Source of the DNA: Azospirillum brasilense
Lineage (GTDB): Bacteria > Pseudomonadota > Alphaproteobacteria > Azospirillales > Azospirillaceae
Assembly (NCBI RefSeq): GCF_022023855.1
Contig: NZ_CP059451.1
Span: forward strand, 620,001-684,000
DNA length: 64,000 nucleotides
Direction: 5' to 3'
The notes under the pieces are model-generated. The model was not told where the DNA came from, searched no databases, and was given only the letters and a program-made list of their open reading frames with translations. The translations under genes and the position numbers were made by a program. Below are positions 11,868 to 19,482 of this stretch, in pieces (position 1 is the first letter of the stretch; every line of letters starts with the position of its first letter).

Positions 11868-11891
11868 CCCCTCTCCCAGGGGGGAGAGGGG
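11868..11891. repeat. GC-rich palindrome between RND and MFP genes
   Basis: CCCCTCTCCC / GGGAGAGGGG hairpin in the 56-bp spacer between two co-transcribed genes. It resembles palindromes at 39951-39973, 47585-47613 and 55823-55907. Confidence 0.6.
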
Positions 11892-11897
11892 GTCTCC

Positions 11898-12983
11898 TCA
11901 CCCCACCATGTCCGGGACGACCGGCTGGTCGGGGCGCAGGCCCTCGTTGCCCTGGACGACCACCAGATCGTCGGGGCGAAGCTCGGGGCTGAGGACCTCC
12001 ACATGGTCGCCGGAATGGCGGCCCGTGCGCACCGCCACCGGGCGGGCCACCGCCCCGTCGTCGCCGCGCTCCACCACCCAGACGCGGGCGCTGCCGTCGG
12101 GATGGCGCTGCACCGCGTCCGCCGGGACCTGGAGCGCGATCTCCGCCATTCCCGGCGCCGGGCCGAGCGCGACGCCGACGCGCGCCGACATGCCGGGCAT
12201 CAGCCGCCCCTCGGGGTTGGGAAGCGCGATGTGGACGCGGAAGCTGCGGCTGACCGGATCGGCGGCGGGCACCACCCGCTCCACCGCCGCGGCGATGCCG
12301 GCCCCCTCCGCCGCATCGGCGACCAGAACGGTGACCGGCGTGCCGGCCTCGATGCGCCCGTGCTGGCGCTCCGGCACGTCGACGACGACGCGCAGCGGGT
12401 CGGCGGCGGTGAGCTGAAGCACCGAGACGCCCGCCCCCACCCATTGCCCGCGTTCGGTGCGCCGTTCGGTCACCACTCCGGCGAAGGGCGCGGTCAGCCC
12501 GTGACGCGCCACCTGCTCCCGCTGGATGGCGACGGCGGCGCGGAGCTGGCGGACCTTGGCCTCCTCGATGGCGGCCTGGGCGAGCTGCGTGCGATAGCGG
12601 GACTGCGAGACGCTCTGCACGCCGGCCAGCGCCTCCGCCTCGCGGGCCAGCCGCAGGGCGTCGCGTTGCAGGTGCTCGGCCTCGGCCAGGGAATGCTCCA
12701 GCCGCTCCAGCTCCAGCCGGGCAACGGTGTCGTCCAGCCGCAGCAGGGGTTGCCCGGCCTCCACCCGGTCGCCGGCCTCGACCAGCAGGGTGTCCACCCG
12801 GCCCTCGACCTGGGCGGACAGAGCACTGCTCTGCGGCGACACCAGCGTGCCGGGGAGCTGCAGCGTCTGGCGGACGGGGGCGGCGACCACCGCCGTCACC
12901 TTCACCCGCGTCTGGGCGGCGGCGGGAAGCGCTGCGGCAAGCAGGGCGGCAGTCAGCAGGATCGGCATGGCGCGCGTCATCAT
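11898..12983 (-). CDS. RND membrane-fusion (periplasmic adaptor) protein
   Basis: About 361 aa. N-terminal Sec signal (MPILLTAALLAAALPAAAQ), then a biotinyl-lipoyl-like half (VEGRVDTLLVEAGDRVEAGQ), a coiled-coil hairpin (about 100-165), the second lipoyl half (LTAPFAGVVTERRTERGQWV), and a beta-barrel domain (FRVHIALPNPEGRLMPGMSARV). It links the RND pump to an outer-membrane channel. Start ATG 12983 overlaps the EntS-like stop as ATGA, so the adaptor is translationally coupled to the exporter upstream; the pump follows 56 bp later. Confidence 0.9.
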   Translation of the reverse strand: MMTRAMPILLTAALLAAALPAAAQTRVKVTAVVAAPVRQTLQLPGTLVSPQSSALSAQVEGRVDTLLVEAGDRVEAGQPLLRLDDTVARLELERLEHSLAEAEHLQRDALRLAREAEALAGVQSVSQSRYRTQLAQAAIEEAKVRQLRAAVAIQREQVARHGLTAPFAGVVTERRTERGQWVGAGVSVLQLTAADPLRVVVDVPERQHGRIEAGTPVTVLVADAAEGAGIAAAVERVVPAADPVSRSFRVHIALPNPEGRLMPGMSARVGVALGPAPGMAEIALQVPADAVQRHPDGSARVWVVERGDDGAVARPVAVRTGRHSGDHVEVLSPELRPDDLVVVQGNEGLRPDQPVVPDMVG

Positions 12984-14230
12984 CCGGTTCCCTCCAGGGC
13001 GGGGTCGCTCATCGGCGCTCCGCGCATCGTGGTGGCGGTGGCGGTCACGGCGGCGGCGAGCGCCAATGCGCCCAGACCCAGCGCCAGGATTCCCACGGCG
13101 GGGCTCAGCAGCGTCGCCAGCAGGCCCATGCCGACGGTGCCGGCGCTGTCGCCGAACACGTCCTGGGCGGTCCACAGGCTGTTGACGCGGCCCAGCAGCC
13201 GGTCGGGCGTGTGGCCCTGCACCATGCTGTATTCCAGGAGCGAGGCGATGGAGGTGGCGTAGCCGAACAGCACCAGCAGGGGCAGCGCCACATAAAGGCT
13301 TCCGGCGGCCCCGATCACGGCGACGCAGGCGAAGGCGCCCATGCAGGCGCCGCCCATCGCCAGACCCGGACGCTCCAGCCGCGCGGCCCAGCCGCTGAGT
13401 GCCGCGCCCAGCGTCGCCCCGATGGGAACGGCGCTGTACATCAGCCCGGTCTCGAAGGCGCCGCCGCCGAACACCTCCTCGACCAGAGCCGGGAAGAGGA
13501 TGCGGATGGAGGTGGTGACCGTGCTCAGACAACCGAGAGCGACCACGCTCAAGATCACCTTGTGGCCGAACAGGAAGGCGAAGGCCTGCGCCATGGCGCG
13601 CAGCGGATTCTCCCCGGCCTCGCCCGGCGGCATCATCCGGGGCAGGCCGAGCAGGGTCAGGACGGTCAGTCCGGTGCCCAGCGCCGTCAGCAGATAGACC
13701 CAGCCGACGCCCAGCCCGGCGATCAGCAGGCCGCCCAGCGCCGGCGACAGGATGGTGGCGACGCGCATCGACAGCATGCCCAGCGCGCGGGCCTGCACCA
13801 GATTGGCGCGCCCGACGAGATGGGGCATCGCCGCCAGCAGGGCGTTGACGCCGATGGCTCCGAAGAAGCCGTCCCAGAAGGACAGGGCGTAGATCGCCGG
13901 AAGGGACGGGGAGGGCAGCGCCGCGTTGGCCGCCAGCCCGAGGAAGCCCAGGCCGCAGACGCTGCGGGCGAACAGGATCAGCCGGCGGCGGTCCATCCGG
14001 TCGGCCAGCACGCCGCCCAGCAGAAGCCCCAGGAACATGCCGACACCGTCGCAGGCGGCGGCGACCCCGACCTGAAGGCTCGACCCGGTGAGGGCGTAGA
14101 CCTGGAGCGGCACCGCCACCGACAGCAGGCCGAGCGCCATCAGCGAGATCGTCCGGGCGATCAGCACGCGGCGGAAATCGGGGTTGGTCTTCAGAAGACT
14201 GATATCGACGAAAAGGTTCGACAGGGTCAT
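12980..14230 (-). CDS. entS: MFS transporter, EntS-like siderophore exporter
   Basis: 416-residue major facilitator protein with about 12 membrane segments. It shares the EntS pattern: an NPDFRRVLIARTISLMALG start, GVLADRMDRRR between TM2 and TM3, and LGRVNSLW late in the protein. EntS exports enterobactin across the inner membrane. Here it sits between the ent biosynthetic operon and the TonB receptor, and leads an operon with a membrane-fusion protein and RND pump. The symbol reflects family and context, not a demonstrated substrate. Confidence 0.85.
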   Translation of the reverse strand: MTLSNLFVDISLLKTNPDFRRVLIARTISLMALGLLSVAVPLQVYALTGSSLQVGVAAACDGVGMFLGLLLGGVLADRMDRRRLILFARSVCGLGFLGLAANAALPSPSLPAIYALSFWDGFFGAIGVNALLAAMPHLVGRANLVQARALGMLSMRVATILSPALGGLLIAGLGVGWVYLLTALGTGLTVLTLLGLPRMMPPGEAGENPLRAMAQAFAFLFGHKVILSVVALGCLSTVTTSIRILFPALVEEVFGGGAFETGLMYSAVPIGATLGAALSGWAARLERPGLAMGGACMGAFACVAVIGAAGSLYVALPLLVLFGYATSIASLLEYSMVQGHTPDRLLGRVNSLWTAQDVFGDSAGTVGMGLLATLLSPAVGILALGLGALALAAAVTATATTMRGAPMSDPALEGTG

Positions 14231-14277
14231 GGGCGGGCCTTTCCGGCATCGCCGAAGGCGTCTTTGGAAAGCGGACG

Positions 14278-14309
14278 CGCCCGCCCCCGGCGCAAACCGG
14301 GGACGGGCG
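14278..14309 (-). terminator. GC-rich stem-loop after the TonB receptor gene
   Basis: Thirteen-base arms with one mismatch around CGCAAA, nine bases beyond the receptor stop. There is no T run, so it may slow or process the transcript rather than be a classical intrinsic terminator. Confidence 0.4.
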
Positions 14310-14317
14310 GCGGCGGA

Positions 14318-16318
14318 TCAGAAGCGGTAATTGGCGGAGACGTAGTAGTTGCGTCCCACCTCCACCGACGTGAAGTTGACGTTCTTCTCGCTGAGGATGA
14401 CGTCGGTGATGTTCTTGACGCCGGCCCCGACGGTCAGCGCTTCCGTGACGTCGGCGCTGACGCCCCAGTTCAGCAGGGTGTAGCCGGGCATCTTGCTGGT
14501 GCCCTGCAACTGCGGGCCGGTGTAGCTGGTCGACACCGACGTGCTGACGGTGTCCAGCGCCTGCCACGTCAGGGAGGCGTTGACCTTGTGGCGCGGACGG
14601 TAGTCCAGCTCTGCACCGTTGCTCTGCTCGGTGTAGAGGTAGGTGTAGTTGCCCGACAGCAGCAGCTTCGGAGTCAGGCTGACGGAGCCGGTCACCTCGA
14701 CGCCCGAGATGTCCACATTGTTGATGTTGCTCCAATTGCGGGCGACGGCCACCGGATCGTAGACCGCCTGGATCATGTCCTTGACCTTGTTGTGGAACAG
14801 CACGACGCTGCCGTCCCAGCGGTCATAGCGGGTTTCCAGGCCGATCTCGTAGTTGGTGCTGGTCTCCGGTTCGAGGTCCGGGTTGCCCGACAGGAAGCAG
14901 CGGCCGCCGCAGCTCACGACCCGGTATTCACGGCTGAGCTGATAGGCGTCCGGCGCCTTGTAGCCCTGGCTGACGCCGGCCTTCAGCGACAGCGCGTCGG
15001 TCAGCGCGTAGACGACGTTGGCGCGGCTGGTGAAGTTGCCGCCGAAAATCTCGTGGTGGTCGTAGCGGGTGCCGAGCGTCAGGGTCAGCCCGTCGATCAG
15101 CCCGATCTGATCCTGGAGATAGACGGCCTTCTGCCCGATCTCCGACTTGCCGGACTGCAGGAAGGTGTTGGGGTCCTCCACCGTCTGCTTGCGGTATTCC
15201 GCGCCCGCAGTCAGCCGGTTGAAGCCGAGCTGGAAGTTGGAGCGGCCGTGCAGGAAGAGGTTCTTCTCCTTCAGATGCCGCTGCTGCGGCGCGTTGAAGG
15301 ACGAGTTGTAGTCGTCGATGCGGCCGTCTTCGTAGTTGGCCTCCACCAGCGTGTCGCCCCAGCCCCAGTTGCCGCGGTGGGCGGCGCCGAAGGTGTTGCG
15401 GACGATCTCCTGTTTCTGGGAGGAGAGCCAACGGTCGTAATAACCGCGGGGCCGGTTGTCGCGGTTCAGGCCGTAATTGGCCTCCAGCGTCTGGTTCTCC
15501 GTCACGTCGAAGGCCAGCGTGGTCAGCAGGTTCGCCAGGTTCTTCTTTTCCAGGACCGGAACGACGCCGTTGTAGCGGGAGTCGTCGTACCAGGCCTGCC
15601 GGTTGAAGTATTCGGCGGAGACCGAGGCCGACACCTTGTCCACGATCGGGCCGGCGGCGTAGAGACCGGTGCGGTACTGGGTGCCGCCGCGGCCCGGCTC
15701 GACGACGCGGTAGTCGCCGTTGATCTCGCCCGACCACTTGTCGGTCGGCTTCTTGGTGATGATGTTGACCACGCCGCCAATGGCGTCCGATCCGTAGAGC
15801 GACGACAGCGGGCCACGCACGACCTCCACCCGCTCGATGGCCGACATCGGGATCGAGTGGTAGTCGAAGTCGCCGCCGCGCCACAGCGCGTCGGAGGTGG
15901 ACACCCGGCGCCCGTTCACCAGCACCAGCGAGTAGTTTTGGCCCATGCCGCGGATCACCACCTCGTCGCGGCCCGTGGCGTCGGTGCGGTCGTTCACGCC
16001 CACCGAGCGGCCCAGGACTTCCGGCAGGCCGGAGGAGGCCACGCCCTCCCTCTTCAGATCCTCAGACGTGATGACGGTGGTGAAGGCGGGAGCGGTCAGC
16101 GTGCTTTGTGCTGTGCCGGTCGCCGTCACCGTCACCGGTCCCAGCGTCTGGACGGCGGGCGCCCCTTCCGCGGCGGCCTGCTGGGCCAGCGCCGGCGTTC
16201 CCCCCGCCAGCGCGGCCACCAGCGCCACACCCACCATGGTTGCGGATTTCACCGCAGCCACCGGATGGACGGCCGCCGTCCCTTCCTCTGCACACGCCCC
16301 CGATGTGCGATTGGTCAT
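14318..16318 (-). CDS. TonB-dependent catecholate siderophore receptor (FepA/CirA/IrgA-like)
   Basis: About 666 aa outer-membrane receptor. A signal peptide ends near ALAQQ, followed by a TonB-box-like stretch (VTVTATG), plug domain (VVIRGMGQNYSLVLVNGRRV, ERVEVVRGPLSSLYGSDAIGG) and a beta-barrel ending in the aromatic signature NYYVSANYRF. GNPDLEPETS and the paired Cys of CGGRC resemble the Cir/IrgA group. It would import the ferric catechol made by the neighbouring operon. Start ATG 16318 has AGGGG at 8-base spacing; an alternative ATG is at 16324. Its Fur box is about 34 bp upstream. Confidence 0.92.
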   Translation of the reverse strand: MTNRTSGACAEEGTAAVHPVAAVKSATMVGVALVAALAGGTPALAQQAAAEGAPAVQTLGPVTVTATGTAQSTLTAPAFTTVITSEDLKREGVASSGLPEVLGRSVGVNDRTDATGRDEVVIRGMGQNYSLVLVNGRRVSTSDALWRGGDFDYHSIPMSAIERVEVVRGPLSSLYGSDAIGGVVNIITKKPTDKWSGEINGDYRVVEPGRGGTQYRTGLYAAGPIVDKVSASVSAEYFNRQAWYDDSRYNGVVPVLEKKNLANLLTTLAFDVTENQTLEANYGLNRDNRPRGYYDRWLSSQKQEIVRNTFGAAHRGNWGWGDTLVEANYEDGRIDDYNSSFNAPQQRHLKEKNLFLHGRSNFQLGFNRLTAGAEYRKQTVEDPNTFLQSGKSEIGQKAVYLQDQIGLIDGLTLTLGTRYDHHEIFGGNFTSRANVVYALTDALSLKAGVSQGYKAPDAYQLSREYRVVSCGGRCFLSGNPDLEPETSTNYEIGLETRYDRWDGSVVLFHNKVKDMIQAVYDPVAVARNWSNINNVDISGVEVTGSVSLTPKLLLSGNYTYLYTEQSNGAELDYRPRHKVNASLTWQALDTVSTSVSTSYTGPQLQGTSKMPGYTLLNWGVSADVTEALTVGAGVKNITDVILSEKNVNFTSVEVGRNYYVSANYRF

Positions 16319-16351
16319 ACTCATATCCCCTGATTAGACAAATGCGTAGTT

Positions 16352-16370
16352 GCTAATGCGACTCATTCTC
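16352..16370. promoter_or_regulatory. Fur box upstream of the catecholate receptor
   Basis: GCTAATGCGACTCATTCTC matches 14 of 19 positions of the perfect dyad at 8598-8616. Confidence 0.7.
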
Positions 16371-16454
16371 AACTACCTCTTTCGATTGTTAGTGCATATC
16401 CCTTTTCGCTGCAAGGACTATGACTCGTCCGGGTTGTTTTTCAGGAAGGGTCGG

Positions 16455-18095
16455 TCACTCAGCCGGGTGGGCCAGCGGCTGCATGCCCATTTCCGATTTC
16501 GGGTGCCCGACCGCGGCCGCCCACACGCTGTCCCGCGGGCCGGTCTGGGCGCGCCGCTCCGCGCTGCGGGCCATGGCGGCGAAGGCCAGGGCGCCGGCCA
16601 ACGCCACCAGATCGACTCCGATCAGCCCATCCGACAGCCAAAGACCCGGCATGACGAGGCCGAGCAGCGAGGTGGCCGGGATGGCCGCGGTGGCCACCGC
16701 GCTGGCCCACAGAAGTTCTACCCCGGCGCGGGACGCCCCCCGCAGGAAGGCCCAGGCGCAGGCGCCCAGAAAGACCGCGTAGTAGATGCCCCAATGCCAG
16801 GCGTGCAGGTCGTCCACCAGCCCGCTCAGCCACTTCCCGGCGGCGATGGTCAGAGACAAACCGGCCACGCAGCCCAGGCAGACTCCGACCGTCCCGGCGG
16901 CCAGTAGGCGGGTGGCACGGCTCTGCTCGACCGGACCGACGGCCGACCGGCCTTTCGCCTGCCGCTCCGTCCGCCGCCGCGATTCGATCCACAGCAGGTT
17001 GCCGGTGTAGAACAGGGCCGCCCCGGCCAGCCCGAGCAGGAAGTAGGACCAGCGCACGATGCCACCGCCAAAGCTCCCGAAATGCAGCGCGAAGAAGGCG
17101 GAGACGGTGGCCGACCATCCGTTCTGGTGCCCCGGCATGTATTCGGTGTCGATGATCCGGCCGTCCACCGCCCCCATCAGCACGAAGCCCTCCCGCCGCA
17201 CCAGATAGCGCGGGTCATGACCCCAGACGCGCACGGTGGCGGCCCCGGTGCCGGCGTCGTGATACTCCAGGCTGACCGGCTGGAAGCCCGGGGCGAGGCT
17301 GTGGACGCGCGTCAGGAACTCCTTGGGCGGGAGCATCCCCGCTGGGCTCATGTCCTTCGACACGGTGCGGAAGGGGCTGCTGGACGCCGCCACGGCGCGC
17401 ATCTGCCCGCCATAAACCACGCGGTCCAGCGTGTCGTAGATGTGGTCGTGCAGCCCGAACACCACCGCCGACAGGGCGATGACGATGTGGAAGGGCAGGC
17501 TGATCAGCCCCAGCACGTTGTGGGCGTCCAGCCACAGGCGCTTCACGTTCCGGGTGACGCGCAGGACCAGGAAATCCTTGACCAGCGACGGCAGCAGGAT
17601 GATCACGCCCGACACCAAGGCCACGACGTAGAGCGCGCTGGCGATGCCGGTCACCGTCGTGCCGATGTCGAGATCGCCCGGAATGCCCACGGTGCGGTGC
17701 AGAAAGTCCACCAGCAGCCCGATGCCGGATGGGTTGAGCTGCTCCACCGCCACCGATCCGTCCGGCGCCAGGGTGGCGGCCCAGGGGGCGGGGTCGAAGC
17801 GTTCCTCCGTCCAGGTCAGGCGCAGCGGCACCTCTCCGGCCAGGGCCGGCCCGACCGCCAGGGTGAAGTCCCGCACCTCCGGCCGCAAGGCGCGCGTGGC
17901 GGCGACCAGTTCCTCCGCCCGGTCGAGCGTGGCCGGAGTCACCGCCACCGGCGGCGTGATCCAGCGTTCCAGCGGTTCCTTGAACATGGTGAGGGCGCCG
18001 GCATAGAAGCAGACGAACAGGATCAACCCGGTCAGAATGCCGGTCCAGGTGTGGACCTGCCGGTAGAGGCGCACGACGTCGGTGCGGATGGCCAT
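16455..18095 (-). CDS. PepSY-associated transmembrane protein (iron-uptake locus type)
   Basis: About 546 aa with an N-terminal membrane anchor (HTWTGILTGLILFVCFYAGAL), PepSY-type periplasmic regions and further membrane helices, ending in a cluster of C-terminal helices. The RQVHTWTG start and LWLDAHNVLGLISLPFHIVIALSA helix with conserved His are typical of PepSY_TM proteins. In many proteobacteria these sit beside siderophore receptors and are proposed ferric-siderophore reductases; that role is inferred here. The start is taken as ATG 18095 (MAIRTDVVRLYRQVH); an ATG at 18134 would add 13 residues. Downstream of two small membrane proteins, probably in one Fur-controlled operon. Confidence 0.85.
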   Translation of the reverse strand: MAIRTDVVRLYRQVHTWTGILTGLILFVCFYAGALTMFKEPLERWITPPVAVTPATLDRAEELVAATRALRPEVRDFTLAVGPALAGEVPLRLTWTEERFDPAPWAATLAPDGSVAVEQLNPSGIGLLVDFLHRTVGIPGDLDIGTTVTGIASALYVVALVSGVIILLPSLVKDFLVLRVTRNVKRLWLDAHNVLGLISLPFHIVIALSAVVFGLHDHIYDTLDRVVYGGQMRAVAASSSPFRTVSKDMSPAGMLPPKEFLTRVHSLAPGFQPVSLEYHDAGTGAATVRVWGHDPRYLVRREGFVLMGAVDGRIIDTEYMPGHQNGWSATVSAFFALHFGSFGGGIVRWSYFLLGLAGAALFYTGNLLWIESRRRTERQAKGRSAVGPVEQSRATRLLAAGTVGVCLGCVAGLSLTIAAGKWLSGLVDDLHAWHWGIYYAVFLGACAWAFLRGASRAGVELLWASAVATAAIPATSLLGLVMPGLWLSDGLIGVDLVALAGALAFAAMARSAERRAQTGPRDSVWAAAVGHPKSEMGMQPLAHPAE

Positions 18096-18138
18096 GGCTC
18101 GGCTCGCGGCTGTGAGGGCGGGACGGGTGGGCAAAGGA

Positions 18139-18456
18139 TCAGTGCAGCAGCGGACTGCGCGCGGCGAGCAGCGCCGTGTGGGCCAGGATGTTGGCGCAGC
18201 CCAGCCACAGCCAGGCCTGACGCCCGCTGCGGAACAGGAAGCAGACGCTGGCCACCCCCAGCCAGATCGGAACGACGAGCCACATGATGAATTGCAGCTT
18301 GTTCACCGCGGCCGGCCCGCCGGGGCCGATCCAGGCGAACAGTCCCGACATGGCGATGGCCAGCGAGAATCCCAGGACCACCCCGGCCACACTCTTGCTC
18401 CACCAATCCGGACGGATCGGAGCCTGCGTGTGGCGGGCGGAGGATGCGTCGGTCAT
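18139..18456 (-). CDS. Small membrane protein of iron-uptake loci
   Basis: 105 aa with three or four membrane helices (GVVLGFSLAIAMSGLFAW, FIMWLVVPIWLGVASVCFLF, WLGCANILAHTALLA). Such proteins, often labelled iron transporter or DUF3649-like, travel with PepSY proteins and TonB receptors; I am unsure of the exact family name. It starts 3 bp after its upstream neighbour and precedes the PepSY gene. No catalytic motif is seen. A role in ferric-siderophore handling at the inner membrane is inferred from context only. Confidence 0.75.
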   Translation of the reverse strand: MTDASSARHTQAPIRPDWWSKSVAGVVLGFSLAIAMSGLFAWIGPGGPAAVNKLQFIMWLVVPIWLGVASVCFLFRSGRQAWLWLGCANILAHTALLAARSPLLH

Positions 18457-18459
18457 CGT

Positions 18460-18747
18460 TCAGCCCTCCCGGCGCGCAGGCATGGCTCCGCGGGCGGCAG
18501 CGGCAAACGGCAGGATGGTGAGGACCAACATCGCGATGGTGAGGCTGGTGAACAGCGCGGTCACCGGATGCATCACCACCGACCACAGCAGCCACCCTTC
18601 CAGCAGCGCGAGCGTCCCGATTATCCGGCTACGGCGACCGGCCAGCGGGCGGGTCAGCCATTGCTGGCGCGGTGCCGAAAGATAGAAGCAGGCGATTCCG
18701 ACCACGGTCGCGGCCAAGGCCAGCCCGTGAAAAGCGGCTTCTGCCAT
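18460..18747 (-). CDS. Small membrane protein, DUF3325-like
   Basis: About 95 aa with three membrane helices; ACFYLSAPRQQW after the first helix followed by GWLLWSVV resembles DUF3325 proteins that accompany PepSY iron-uptake proteins. I prefer ATG 18747, which has GGAA upstream; ATG 18765 is possible. A longer frame from 18828 would overlap the Fur box and is unlikely. First gene of the three-gene operon 18747-16455. Confidence 0.7.
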   Translation of the reverse strand: MAEAAFHGLALAATVVGIACFYLSAPRQQWLTRPLAGRRSRIIGTLALLEGWLLWSVVMHPVTALFTSLTIAMLVLTILPFAAAARGAMPARREG

Positions 18748-18824
18748 CGGTGCGGTTCCAATCATGGCGCGCCAATCCGATTTGGTGGAGAAAGGCCATG
18801 TTCTGCCAATCAGGAATTGAAATT

Positions 18825-18843
18825 GCAAGTGATTCCTATTTGC
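18825..18843. promoter_or_regulatory. Fur box upstream of the PepSY operon
   Basis: GCAAGTGATTCCTATTTGC matches 14 of 19 positions of the perfect box, with dyad symmetry retained in the outer GC/GC. It lies 78 bp from the preferred start. Confidence 0.65.
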
Positions 18844-19046
18844 ATTAAAAATCGTAGCCGCGGTCGGTGACCGGCGCTCGCTCCGCGTTCTTTCAAGAAG
18901 CCTCGGAAGTTGGCTTTGCCCATGACCGTGAAGCGCGGGCGGACGGGCCGCCGCGTGACATCGCTCAAACCGAAGCGTTTCTCATCCGCCCACCGAACGC
19001 GCAACGCCGGCTTCAGGGCGTTTGCAATGGCAGGTTCAGGCTGGTT

Positions 19047-19466
19047 TCAGGTCAGCCATTGCGTCATTCCGGCGTTGCTGGACACCACCGCGTCGATGCT
19101 GTCGCGCAGCTTGGCGAGGCTGATCGGTTTCACCAGATAGCCGTTGACGTTGTGCTCCTTGGCGAAGCGCACGGTGCTGAGGTCGGCGTCGCCGGTCAGG
19201 AAGATCACCGGGGTCTTGTCCACGTCCTTCACCTTGATCCCCCGCACCCCCTGGAGGAACTGCTTGCCGTTCATCGGCGCCATGTGGATGTCGCAGAAGA
19301 CGATGTCCGGGCGCGTGCGCACCACCTCCATCAGCCCGTCCTTGCCGTTCGAGGATTCCAGGATCGAGCGGACACCGATCTCCTTCAGCACCTTGCGGAT
19401 CAGGCCGCGGGTGAAGTTGTCGTCCTCGACGATCAGGATGCTCAGCTTCGAGTAATCTACCGCCAT
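19047..19466 (-). CDS. Single-domain response regulator (CheY-like)
   Basis: 139 aa consisting of one receiver domain: acidic pocket E14-D15-D16, phospho-acceptor D59 (VFCDIHM), Thr of FLTGDA, and the conserved Lys of YLVKP. There is no output domain. It lies 16 bp downstream of the hybrid histidine kinase, so it is probably co-expressed and phosphorylated by that kinase's Hpt domain. The output partner is not in the window. Confidence 0.9.
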   Translation of the reverse strand: MAVDYSKLSILIVEDDNFTRGLIRKVLKEIGVRSILESSNGKDGLMEVVRTRPDIVFCDIHMAPMNGKQFLQGVRGIKVKDVDKTPVIFLTGDADLSTVRFAKEHNVNGYLVKPISLAKLRDSIDAVVSSNAGMTQWLT

Positions 19467-19482
19467 GGTGGGCTGCCCTTGT

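Noticed and set aside
18810..19004. Small frame of 64 codons in the spacer before the response regulator.
   Set aside because: It overlaps the Fur box, lacks a ribosome site and has no recognisable feature; 18844-19046 otherwise shows nothing.
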